Assembly: GCF_000422205.1 (NCBI RefSeq)
Contig: NZ_ATHV01000065.1
Coordinates: 62,001 to 126,000 of the forward strand
DNA length: 64,000 bases
Reading direction: 5' to 3'
From: Desulfovibrio sp. X2
GTDB taxonomy: Bacteria > Desulfobacterota > Desulfovibrionia > Desulfovibrionales > Desulfovibrionaceae
In this document: positions 1 to 7,621 of the stretch, one piece after another
How positions within the stretch are numbered: the stretch's first letter is position 1
Layout of the letters: the number at the start of each line of letters is the position of its first letter
Position numbers and translations under genes: made by a program
The notes under the pieces: model-generated
The model's database searches: none
The model's input: only the letters and a program-made list of their open reading frames with translations
What the model was told of the DNA's origin: nothing

Positions 1-323
1 CCGGCCGGGCATTCCCGCCTTCCCCGCGCCCCGGCATCCGAACGGACGGAGCCGGGCAGGACCGCACGCCCCCTGTCTAGGGGCGGCCGGAGGCAGGCGC
101 ATTTTTTTTTCGGTGAACGGCAAACGGGCCTCCCCCTGCCCCTTTTCACGCTCGCGCAGGACGGAAGATCGCCGTTGACCCCGGGCACTTCGGCCGTTCA
201 CCCCCCGCCCCGGCCGTTCACCCGGAGACGGCGGACGGCCGTGACGGCGGGAACCCCGGGCCTTCAAATTTCCGGCCCGTTCTGTTAGGCAGAGCGAAAC
301 CGTTGCGCCGGACCACTATCCAC
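1..323. other. Upstream intergenic region with a 13-bp direct repeat
   Basis: No credible gene lies here. The 13-mer CGGCCGTTCACCC occurs twice, at 191-203 and 211-223, a 20-bp period of about two helical turns, so it could be a tandem operator for the gene that follows. A nine-T run near 101-109 may belong to the end of an upstream transcription unit, but I see no convincing hairpin before it. Confidence 0.4.
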
Positions 324-860
324 ATGAATACCCTGGACATAATCTTCCTCATCATCCTCGGCCTGTTCTGCCTGCGGGGGTTCATGAACGGACTGGTGCG
401 CGAGGCGGCCGCCCTGGTCGGGCTGGGCTTCGCCTTCTACGCGGCCAACCTGCACGGCGACGCCCTGGTCCCCCTGCTCACGCCCCACATGGGCGACGGC
501 GCCGCGGCCCACACGGCCTCCTACCTGCTCGTCTTCGTGGGCACGCTCTTCGTGGTCTGGATAGGGCTTCGCCTCGTCTCGAGCCTCCTGAAGCTCCAGG
601 TCCTGGCCCTAGCGGACCACGCCCTGGGCGGGCTGCTCGGCTTCCTCAAGGGCGGGCTTCTGTGCGCGGTGATCATCCTGGTCATGGCCACCTTCCTGCC
701 GAACTCCGCCTGGCTGACCGGCTCGCGCCTCGCGCCGCAGATCGCCAAGGTGGCAGTGCACATGGTCCGCTTCCTGCCCGAGGACATGCAGCGGAGCCTG
801 CGCGACCAGCAGAAGAAGCTCGAGGGCATGCACTTCCGCATGCCCGACCTGCCCCTGTGA
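324..860 (+). CDS. CvpA family membrane protein
   Basis: A 178-residue integral membrane protein. The N-terminal pattern (NTLDIIFLIILGLFCLRGF, then NGLVREAA) and four hydrophobic helices are typical of the CvpA/colicin V production family, whose members sit in the inner membrane and are linked to envelope homeostasis. A TTG-initiated frame opens 21 bases earlier, but the ATG at 324 begins the family's conserved start, so I chose it. mazG follows after about 95 bases on the same strand. The biochemical role is not readable from the sequence. Confidence 0.85.
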   Translation: MNTLDIIFLIILGLFCLRGFMNGLVREAAALVGLGFAFYAANLHGDALVPLLTPHMGDGAAAHTASYLLVFVGTLFVVWIGLRLVSSLLKLQVLALADHALGGLLGFLKGGLLCAVIILVMATFLPNSAWLTGSRLAPQIAKVAVHMVRFLPEDMQRSLRDQQKKLEGMHFRMPDLPL

Positions 861-954
861 GGCCCGCGAGGCAGCCGGTCCTCCCCTTTTTTCCCGAAAC
901 TTCCCGCCCGGACCGGGTACGCCCCGGCCGGAACCACCCTTTCCGGAGAACGCC

Positions 955-1755
955 ATGCGCAACGAAGAGGCCCTTTCCTCACTGATCCAGGTCATCAAGA
1001 GCCTGCTCGCGCCCGAGGGCTGCCCCTGGGACCGCAAGCAGACCCCCGAGACGCTGTGCGACTACGTCATCGAGGAGTCCTTCGAGCTGGTCGAGGCCAT
1101 CCGCGCGGGCAGCGCGGAGGAGACGCGCGAGGAGGTCGGCGACGTGCTCTTCCTGCTGCTCTTCATCAGCGAGCTTTCCGAGCGGGCGGGCCGCTTCAGC
1201 CTGGCCGACGCCCTGGAGGAGAGCGCGGCCAAGATGATCCGCCGCCACCCCCACGTCTTCGCGGACACGAAGATCTCCTGCCAGGAGGAGCTCCTGCGCA
1301 ACTGGGAGCGCATCAAGCGCGGCGAGCACAAGGACGCCGAGGGCCGCCCGGCCGGGGTCTTCGACTCCCTGCCCAAGGGGCTGCCGCCGCTTTTGCGCGC
1401 CTACCGCATGCACTCCAAGGCGGCGCGCACGGGCTTCACCTGGGCCTCGGACGAGGACGCGCGCGGCCAGCTCGACGCCGAGTGGAAGGAGCTGGAGGAG
1501 GCGCGCGCCGGAGGCGACGCCGAGCGCATCGAGGCCGAGTTCGGCGACTACCTCTTCACCGTGGTGGAATGGGGCCGCCGCCTGGGCGTGAAGGCCAACG
1601 CGGCCCTGGACAAGGCCAACAACCGCTTCCTGGCCCGCTTCCAGGTCATGGAGGAGCTGGCCCGCGAGCGTGGCCGCGACCTCGCCGAGCTGGACCTGGA
1701 CGCGCAAAACGCCCTGTGGGACGAGGCCAAGGCCCGGGAGAACCCGACCTCTTAA
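955..1755 (+). CDS. mazG: MazG nucleoside triphosphate pyrophosphohydrolase
   Basis: A 266-residue protein of full length for the two-domain MazG family, which hydrolyses NTPs and dNTPs to NMP and pyrophosphate in the cytoplasm. The N-terminal domain shows CPWDRKQTPETL followed by the metal-binding EESFELVEA and EEVGDVLF helices. The second half repeats the alpha-helical fold with EFGDYLFTVVEWGRRLG. The ATG at 955 has GGAGAACGCC directly upstream. It probably cleans the nucleotide pool or modulates stress nucleotides; the substrate here is not determinable. Confidence 0.93.
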   Translation: MRNEEALSSLIQVIKSLLAPEGCPWDRKQTPETLCDYVIEESFELVEAIRAGSAEETREEVGDVLFLLLFISELSERAGRFSLADALEESAAKMIRRHPHVFADTKISCQEELLRNWERIKRGEHKDAEGRPAGVFDSLPKGLPPLLRAYRMHSKAARTGFTWASDEDARGQLDAEWKELEEARAGGDAERIEAEFGDYLFTVVEWGRRLGVKANAALDKANNRFLARFQVMEELARERGRDLAELDLDAQNALWDEAKARENPTS

Positions 1756-1852
1756 GGATACAATATCTCGGCAACATTGACTTTTCTCCTGCTCCCCACC
1801 ATAGAGGGAACCACATCCGGCGGCCGTCGGCGGCCGCCCCAAGGAGAACGCC

Positions 1853-2269
1853 ATGCCCGAATTCGCCTCCCCCTTCGCCGTGCTGGCCGGCGACAGGAAG
1901 CTCAGCCATTCCGAGCTCGTGCGCGCGGTGCGCTACATGATCGCCGCGGAATACGAAGCCATCCAGCTCTACACGCAGCTCGCCGAATCCACCGACCATG
2001 CCCTGGCCAGGCGCGTCCTCGTGGACATCGCGGACGAGGAGCGGGAGCACGTTGGCGAGTTCCTGCGCCTCCTGCGCGAGCTCGACCCCATGGAGGAGGC
2101 CTTCTACGAGCACGGCGCGGAAGAGGTCGAGGAGATGATCGAGGAGCTGCGTGAGGCCAATGCCAAGAAGGCCTCGGCCGCCAAGGCCAAGGCCCCCGCG
2201 GCCAATAGCGCCAAGACCGCCAAGACCGCCAAGACCGCGAAGAAAAGCCCGAACAAAGGGCGCGCCTAG
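1853..2269 (+). CDS. Ferritin-like (encapsulated-ferritin/rubrerythrin type) protein
   Basis: A 138-residue protein. Residues about 18-90 form two helices with the iron-ligand patterns EYEAIQLY and DEEREHVGEF, closely resembling the short ferritin-like domain fused to or packaged in archaeal and bacterial encapsulins. A strong AAGGAG lies before the ATG. The last 35 residues are an alanine/lysine tail with repeated KTA units, a low-complexity basic extension absent from the core family. No encapsulin shell gene is visible in this window, so packaging is only a possibility. Likely role: ferroxidase and iron handling under oxidative stress. Confidence 0.8.
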   Translation: MPEFASPFAVLAGDRKLSHSELVRAVRYMIAAEYEAIQLYTQLAESTDHALARRVLVDIADEEREHVGEFLRLLRELDPMEEAFYEHGAEEVEEMIEELREANAKKASAAKAKAPAANSAKTAKTAKTAKKSPNKGRA

Positions 2270-2288
2270 GAAAATCCGGGCACCGGCC

Positions 2289-2612
2289 GTGCGCATCCCG
2301 ACCCGTCCGTTCCCGGCCCTCGCCCTGCTTTTTCCCCTGGCTCTGGCCCTGGCACTGGCCCTTGCCCTGGCCCTTGCCCCGGGCGCGGCGCAGGCGCAGG
2401 GCCAGGGCGGCCGGTCCGACTATTTCGACAAGGACTGCTACGCCTCCTGCGCCAACCTCGATCCCGGCCCGTGCCGGGACATGACCGACGACGACCAGTA
2501 CCGCCGCTGGCTCGAGCGGGAGCGCGAGCACGACAGGTGCCTGCGCGACTGCGAGCACGCCTTCTGGGAAGCCCACGACAAGGCGGGCTACCGCCAATTC
2601 AAGTACAAATAA
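2289..2612 (+). CDS. Small secreted twin-CX3C protein, unknown function
   Basis: A 107-residue protein from a GTG start chosen because it places a clean signal peptide at the N terminus (arginines, then a long leucine/alanine core ending AQA). The mature part is helical and charged, with two CX3C motifs (CYASC and CLRDC) about 29 residues apart and one extra cysteine between them. That arrangement suggests a disulfide-pinned helical hairpin in the periplasm. The leader contains a repetitive Leu-Ala tract built from tandem CTGGCC-like codons. I do not recognise a family. It starts 19 bases after the ferritin-like gene and is probably co-transcribed with it. Confidence 0.6.
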   Translation: MRIPTRPFPALALLFPLALALALALALALAPGAAQAQGQGGRSDYFDKDCYASCANLDPGPCRDMTDDDQYRRWLEREREHDRCLRDCEHAFWEAHDKAGYRQFKYK

Positions 2613-2696
2613 CCCTGCCCCTCCCGCGCCAAAGCGCTTGACCCGTCGGCCTTTTGCGGCTGAAATGGAGTGCTTGCGCCAAGGAGTGAGGACGAC

Positions 2697-3809
2697 ATGA
2701 ACGCGCTCTACGAAGTCAGGCCCGAGGCACGCGAATTCGACGCCTACGTCCCGGGTCTCTCCATCGAGGAAATCCGCCAGAAATACGGCCTGGCGAACAT
2801 CATCAAGCTGGCCAGCAACGAGAATCCGCTGGGCGTCTCGCCCATCGTGGAAAAGGCCCTGCGCGACCACGCGCCCGAGGCCTTCCGCTATCCGCGCTGC
2901 GGCAACCCCGAGCTCAACGCCCGCCTCGCCGACCATTTCGGCGTGCCCGTGGAGCGGGTCGTCACCGGCAACGGCTCGGACGAGATCATCGACCTGCTGG
3001 TGCGGGTCAAGGCGCGTCCGGGGCAGGACAACGTGGTGGCCTTCAAGCCCTGCTTCAGCATGTACGAGCTGTGCTCGCGCATGTGCGGGGTGGAGTTCCG
3101 GCAGGTGCCCTTGGCCGAGGACTTCTCCTTCCCCTTCGACGAGCTCATCGACACCTGCGACGAGAACACGGCGCTGGTCTTCATCACCAGTCCGGACAAC
3201 CCCACGGGCTACACCGCGACCTCGGCCGAGATCCTGGACCTGGCCGCGCGCCTGCCCGAGCGGGCCATCCTGGTGGTGGACGAGGCTTACGTGGACTTCG
3301 CCGACGAGCCGGAGCAGCGCAGCGTGCTGCCGCACCTGGCCGAGCTCGAGAACGTGGTCATGCTGCGCACCTTCTCCAAGGCCTACGGCCTGGCCGGGCT
3401 CAGGCTCGGCGCGGGCGTGGTGCCGGGCTGGCTCGGCGAGATGATGCGCGCCTGCCAGATCCCCTTCAGCGTGAACATCCTGGCCGTGTACGCCGGGCTC
3501 GCCGCACTGTCGGACCGCGTCTTCTACCAGGAGACGCTGCGCGTGGTGCGCGAGGGCCGCGCGAACCTCGCCAAGGGCCTTGCCGCGCTCGGCTGCGAGG
3601 TCTCGCCCTCGCAGGCCAACTTCCTCATGTTCCGCCTGCCCGAGGGCTCGCCCGAGGCGAGACAGGCTTTCGAGGGGCTGCTCGCGCGCGGCGTCATCGT
3701 CCGGCCGCTGGCCAGCTACGGCATGCCGGACAGGATGCGCGTCAGCGTGGGCACGCGCCGCGAGAACGACATATTCCTGAAGACCCTCGGGGAGGTGCTG
3801 CATGGCTGA
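2697..3809 (+). CDS. hisC: Histidinol-phosphate aminotransferase
   Basis: A 370-residue fold-type I PLP enzyme of histidine biosynthesis (imidazole acetol phosphate plus glutamate to histidinol phosphate). Visible motifs are LASNENPLG near the N terminus, the DEAYVDF strand and the PLP-lysine segment TFSKAYGLAGLRLG with Lys near residue 228. RVSVGTRREND closes the C-terminal domain. The ATG at 2697 lies behind AAGGAGTGAG, so the nine-residue upstream extension is rejected. Its last 8 bases overlap cmk, implying translational coupling. Confidence 0.95.
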   Translation: MNALYEVRPEAREFDAYVPGLSIEEIRQKYGLANIIKLASNENPLGVSPIVEKALRDHAPEAFRYPRCGNPELNARLADHFGVPVERVVTGNGSDEIIDLLVRVKARPGQDNVVAFKPCFSMYELCSRMCGVEFRQVPLAEDFSFPFDELIDTCDENTALVFITSPDNPTGYTATSAEILDLAARLPERAILVVDEAYVDFADEPEQRSVLPHLAELENVVMLRTFSKAYGLAGLRLGAGVVPGWLGEMMRACQIPFSVNILAVYAGLAALSDRVFYQETLRVVREGRANLAKGLAALGCEVSPSQANFLMFRLPEGSPEARQAFEGLLARGVIVRPLASYGMPDRMRVSVGTRRENDIFLKTLGEVLHG

Positions 3810-4488
3810 GAGCTGCTCCGATCATCTGGTCATCACCCTGGACGGCCCGGCAGGCGTGGGCAAGACCACCCTGGCCCGCCGCCTGGCGGCCGAGCTGCAC
3901 CTCGCCTACCTGGACAGCGGGGCGATGTTCCGCGCCATCGCCCTGCGCCTGGGCGAGGGCTCCTGGGAGTGGCCCGCCGAGCGCATCGCCGAGCGGCTCT
4001 CCGGCATGGGCTTCAGCGTCACGGGCGAGGGCGCGGACACGGTCATGGCCGTGGACGGCAAGCCGCTCGGCGACGAGATCAGGAACGAGCGCGTGGGGCT
4101 CATGGCCTCCAACCTGGCCACCCTGCCCGTGGTGCGCGACTTCCTGAAGAAGGCGCAGCAGGACATCGGCCGCGTCTGCCGCCTGGTGGCCGAGGGCCGG
4201 GACATGGGCACCGTGGTCTTCCCGGACGCGCCGTGCAAGTTCTTCCTGGACGCCACGCCGGACGAGCGGGCGCGCCGCCGCCAGCTGCAGCTGAAGGAAC
4301 AGGGCGAGGACGTGGACTTCGACACCCTGCTCGTGCAGATCAAGGTGCGCGACGCCCAGGACCGCAACCGCGCCGTGGCGCCGCTCCGCCCCGCCGAGGA
4401 CGCCGTCATCGTGGACACCACCAAGCTGTCCATCGAGGGCGTGTTCCTGGAACTGGTGAAACATGCCCGCACTTCCTGCATGAAGTAG
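3802..4488 (+). CDS. cmk: (d)CMP kinase
   Basis: A 228-residue cytidylate kinase that phosphorylates CMP and dCMP using ATP. The P-loop GPAGVGKTT is at residues 15-23. The central EGRDMGTVVFPDA and DERARRR segments are characteristic of the family, and the length is normal. It overlaps hisC by 8 bases and ends about 100 bases before a bidirectional terminator, so hisC-cmk forms the end of a + strand operon. Confidence 0.95.
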   Translation: MAESCSDHLVITLDGPAGVGKTTLARRLAAELHLAYLDSGAMFRAIALRLGEGSWEWPAERIAERLSGMGFSVTGEGADTVMAVDGKPLGDEIRNERVGLMASNLATLPVVRDFLKKAQQDIGRVCRLVAEGRDMGTVVFPDAPCKFFLDATPDERARRRQLQLKEQGEDVDFDTLLVQIKVRDAQDRNRAVAPLRPAEDAVIVDTTKLSIEGVFLELVKHARTSCMK

Positions 4489-4590
4489 CAGGCGGCTGAA
4501 AAAGCGCCGTCTGGGGACAGGGAAGAACAGGGGCGGATAGGGACGGCGCGAATCGCAAGAGGCCTGAACGGCCCTTGGAAAAAACTGAAG

Positions 4591-4614
4591 AAGGCCCGCT
4601 CGCGGGCCTTTTTT
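4591..4614. terminator. Bidirectional intrinsic terminator
   Basis: A GC-rich stem (AAGGCCCGCT and CGCGGGCCTT) is followed by TTTT on the + strand. On the - strand it is followed by TTCTTCAG and six Ts. It separates cmk (+) from the converging split-Rad50 operon (-). Confidence 0.85.
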
Positions 4615-4631
4615 CGTGGCCCGCGCCCGGC

Positions 4632-5384
4632 CTACTCCAGGGAGGGCACGGAGGCGGGGTCGTATTCCGGCGCGGCCTCGCCGCCCTCCCCGCCGCTCTC
4701 CTCACCCGCGCCTTTCAGCAGGCGCAGCTCCACCCCGTGCTCGCGCGAGGGCGAAAGCCCGTAGATGCGATCGGCCTTGAAGCTGAAGCGGTCCAGGCTG
4801 TGGTGGCTGATGATCAGCACCTGCAGCCCGAGCTTTGCCGCCACGGCCTGGATCACGGCCACGAGCTGCGGCACGAGCTCGGGCTTGAGCCAGCAGTCCT
4901 GCTCGTCCAGGACCAGGAAGGGCCTGTGCCGCGCGGGGTCGAGCTGGGCGAGGGTGATGAGGCGGAGCCCCACGGAGAGGATGTTGCACACCGAGCCGCC
5001 CTGGCCCGTGAGCACGTCCTCCACGCAGCCGCCCTGCTCGATCTCGAACTGCACGTGCAGCCGCCCCGCGCGCGACTCTCGCCGGGCGCGCACCACCCGC
5101 TCCTGGCCGAGGATACCCCTGATGGCCTGGGTCAGGGTCTGCTCTATCTCGGAAAGCAGCTCGCCGAAGAGCTCCTGGGCCAGCTTCTCGAGCAGTGCCT
5201 CGGTGGCCGGGGCGAGGTCGAGGAAGGCGCGCACGCGGGCAAGCGCCTCCCCGGCCGCGAGCCGCCCCGCGTGCCGGGCCGCGGCCTCGGCGTCCAGCCG
5301 GTCCAGGCGGCGCGTCAGCTCGCGCGGGCTGGGCAGTTCCCGGATATCCGGCAATTCGGGAGCGCCGTACTCGTCGCCGTTCAT
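4632..5384 (-). CDS. Rad50/SbcC-like ATPase C-terminal lobe as a separate protein
   Basis: A 250-residue protein that has only the C-terminal half of an SMC/Rad50-type ATPase. After about 90 helical residues come an ABC-signature-like stretch (GQGGSVCNILSVGLRL, non-canonical because the usual SGGE core is absent), the Walker B strand FLVLDEQD with a D-loop region, and LIISHH as the H-loop. There is no Walker A. Its ATG overlaps the stop of the CPBP gene by four bases. With the gene at 7618-8997 supplying Walker A and a zinc hook, this is best read as the missing half of a split Rad50. Alternatively it could be an independent ABC-like regulator. Confidence 0.75.
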   Translation of the reverse strand: MNGDEYGAPELPDIRELPSPRELTRRLDRLDAEAAARHAGRLAAGEALARVRAFLDLAPATEALLEKLAQELFGELLSEIEQTLTQAIRGILGQERVVRARRESRAGRLHVQFEIEQGGCVEDVLTGQGGSVCNILSVGLRLITLAQLDPARHRPFLVLDEQDCWLKPELVPQLVAVIQAVAAKLGLQVLIISHHSLDRFSFKADRIYGLSPSREHGVELRLLKGAGEESGGEGGEAAPEYDPASVPSLE

Positions 5385-6256
5385 GCGGCCTCCGCCAGCG
5401 GCGCGAGGCGCCCGCTCATGACGATCCACAGCGCCAGTCCGCCCAGCGGCACGAGGCCGAGCCAGCCGAAATAGGCCACGGCCACGCCGCCTGCGTCCGC
5501 CCCTCCGGCCAGGGCCAGGGCGACAAGGGAACCGCCGATGGAGTTCGTGGCCGCGTGCGCCAGGCTCGCGCACCAGATGGAGCCGGAGCACTCGCGCAGC
5601 CAGCCGAAGATGATCGAGAGGCAGACGAGGCTCGCCGTGAAGGCGATCTGGCCGGAGACGGGATGGCCGGGAAAGTTGTAGCCGCGCAGGTTCAGCGGCA
5701 GGTGCCAGAGCGACCAGACGAGCCCGGTGACCACGGCGGCGCGAAGCGGCCTGCCCGGGGCGATGCGCTGCTGCAGCCAGCCGCGCCAGCCGAACTCCTC
5801 GCCGAAGAAGACGAGGCTCCCGGCCAGGGAGGCGAACAGGGCGCTGCCCACCACGCGTGCGGTGCCCGCGCCCTTGAGGTAGGCCCCCGCGTCGGGCGCG
5901 CGGGAGACCAGCTCGGCCACGCCGCGCGCGAGCGTCCAGTCCGGCTGCGCGAGCCCCAGGACCTGGCCGAGCCAGAGCACCAGGGCCGCGGCGGGCAGGG
6001 GCAGGAGCCAGGCCGCGAGGTAGTACGGCCAGGAGCGCTTGAGGCGCGGCCTGAGCCCGGCGTCGGCAAAGCCCTCGCGGGTCACGGCCGTGCGCACCAC
6101 CACCGCGGCCACGGCCGGGGCGAAGGAGGCGCACAGGGTGTAGAGCGCCACGCGCGGATCGCCCGGCCCGAAGCCCCGGGAGGCCAGGACCTCCCACACG
6201 GTCCAGGCCAGGCCGAAGCTGATGCCCAAAAAGGCGAGGACGCCCCTTGGGATCAC
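5381..6256 (-). CDS. CPBP family intramembrane metalloprotease
   Basis: A 291-residue polytopic membrane protein with about eight hydrophobic segments. CPBP/CAAX-protease motifs are present in order: GEEFGWRGWL (EExxxR), HLPLN and SLAHAATNS. The start is GTG at 6256, overlapping the stop of the upstream coiled-coil gene as GTGA. The family includes Rce1-like proteases and bacterial immunity or regulatory proteins. Its place inside a run of SMC-like repair genes is unusual, and its substrate is unknown. Confidence 0.85.
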   Translation of the reverse strand: MIPRGVLAFLGISFGLAWTVWEVLASRGFGPGDPRVALYTLCASFAPAVAAVVVRTAVTREGFADAGLRPRLKRSWPYYLAAWLLPLPAAALVLWLGQVLGLAQPDWTLARGVAELVSRAPDAGAYLKGAGTARVVGSALFASLAGSLVFFGEEFGWRGWLQQRIAPGRPLRAAVVTGLVWSLWHLPLNLRGYNFPGHPVSGQIAFTASLVCLSIIFGWLRECSGSIWCASLAHAATNSIGGSLVALALAGGADAGGVAVAYFGWLGLVPLGGLALWIVMSGRLAPLAEAA

Positions 6257-6594
6257 CGGCCCGTCCCGCCCGCGTTTCCGCTGCCGGACGCACCGGTGCC
6301 GGACGCGGACTCGACCGCGGCCAGGGCGGCGCGCACGGAGTCCACGTGGCTCTTGTACTCGGCCACCAGCCGCTCGTTCTCGGCGCGGCGCTCGGCGAGC
6401 AGGGCCTCGAGCTCGGCCGGGTCGGCGGTGCCGTACTCGGCGCGGGCGCGCTCCTCCAGGTCCGCGAGCTGCGCCTCGAGGTTCTTCAGGTTCTGCTCGG
6501 TGCGCACGCGGTCCTCGCGCAGCCGCTCGTACTCGCTCTTCAGCGCGGCGAGCTCACGCTCGATCTGCTGGTCGCGCGCATTCTCAGGCGTCAT
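6253..6594 (-). CDS. Short coiled-coil protein of the split-Rad50 operon
   Basis: A 113-residue protein. Residues about 5-95 form an almost uninterrupted charged coiled coil (QQIERELAALKSEYERLRED, then ERRAENERL), ending in a Gly/Ser/Thr-rich tail. No cysteine hook is present. It overlaps the nuclease gene by 11 bases and the protease by four. It could replace the returning coiled-coil arm that is missing from the split Rad50, but no family assignment is possible from the sequence. Confidence 0.7.
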   Translation of the reverse strand: MTPENARDQQIERELAALKSEYERLREDRVRTEQNLKNLEAQLADLEERARAEYGTADPAELEALLAERRAENERLVAEYKSHVDSVRAALAAVESASGTGASGSGNAGGTGR

Positions 6595-7621
6595 GGTCCA
6601 CGACCTCCTTGTAGAGTTCCCAGACGAGCCGCGCCTCGGGCAGCTCCGGGTTCAGGTTCGCTTGGAGAAAATCCTTGAGGCCCGCGCCCTCGCTCGTGCG
6701 GCGCCAGGCAAGCCGCTCGATGCCCTTGAGGAATCCGGAGCCGGGCTCCTTTAGCGTCTCGCCCGGGGCGGGCTCGGGCGGCAGCTCCTGGTCCGGGAAG
6801 ACCTGCCCGAAGGGCAGGTACGGCACAGGCAGAAGCTCCAGCTCCTCCGCGCCCGGGCGCCAGACGGCGGCGGCCGGGACGCGCTCCTTGCTGCGCCGGG
6901 TGAACGTCAGGCGCGTCACGTTGCCCGGATTGCACCAGCGCGTCTCGCCCACGCGGATCATGGGCTGGGGCCGGTGGATGTGGCCGTTCAGCACCCAGTC
7001 CACGCCCGGGATCTCGCGCAGGGCGATCTGCCGGTCCTTGAAGTCCGGGAAGCTGATGCCGTGGTGCGAGAGCCAGACGACCTCCTCGCCGTCCTTGCCC
7101 GCGGGCTTCGAGCGCTCGTGCAGGCGCGGCAGCGGGGTGCCGTCGGGCGAGCCGCAGACGAGCGCCGCGCCCGATGAGCCGCGGATGCGGAAGGCGGGTC
7201 CGGCACGATCGATGAGGCGAACCGCCCCGGCCGCGGCGAGCACGGCCACGGAGCAGTCGTCGGTCAGCCGCGCCTGGTACTTGTCGTGGTTGCCGATGAG
7301 GCAGAACGGCCTGTGCGGCGTGAACAGCCCGATCAGGGCCACGAGCAGGGCGTTGGAGTTATCGCGCGGCCAGTGGAAGAGGTCGCCCAGGACCGTGGGC
7401 ACGAGGCGGCGCCCGGCCGCCTCCTGCATGCAGAAGGCGAGCTTGTCGAGGATCTGCTCCGTGTAGCCGGGCAGCCTTTGCCCGGGCGGGGTGGAGGCCA
7501 CGTGCGGGTCCGGGATGAGCAGCAGCCCCTCGGCCTCGATCTCCTCGATCCTTCTGGTCTCGCCCATCGAGGCATTGGAAGACGCGGCCTCGTCGAACAG
7601 CGGAAGGGTCGTCTCGTTCAT
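6584..7621 (-). CDS. Mre11/SbcD-like metallophosphoesterase
   Basis: A 345-residue calcineurin-fold phosphoesterase. The metal-ligand motifs appear in order: DPHVAS (a D-x-H), GDLFHWP, GNHDKY, SHHG and NGHIHRP. This is the signature of Mre11/SbcD nucleases and related phosphodiesterases. The C-terminal 100 residues have no motif I recognise and could be the capping and ATPase-contact region. The ATG overlaps the stop of the Walker-A gene by four bases, so the two proteins are probably made in step and act as a nuclease-ATPase pair on DNA ends. Confidence 0.85.
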   Translation of the reverse strand: MNETTLPLFDEAASSNASMGETRRIEEIEAEGLLLIPDPHVASTPPGQRLPGYTEQILDKLAFCMQEAAGRRLVPTVLGDLFHWPRDNSNALLVALIGLFTPHRPFCLIGNHDKYQARLTDDCSVAVLAAAGAVRLIDRAGPAFRIRGSSGAALVCGSPDGTPLPRLHERSKPAGKDGEEVVWLSHHGISFPDFKDRQIALREIPGVDWVLNGHIHRPQPMIRVGETRWCNPGNVTRLTFTRRSKERVPAAAVWRPGAEELELLPVPYLPFGQVFPDQELPPEPAPGETLKEPGSGFLKGIERLAWRRTSEGAGLKDFLQANLNPELPEARLVWELYKEVVDHDA

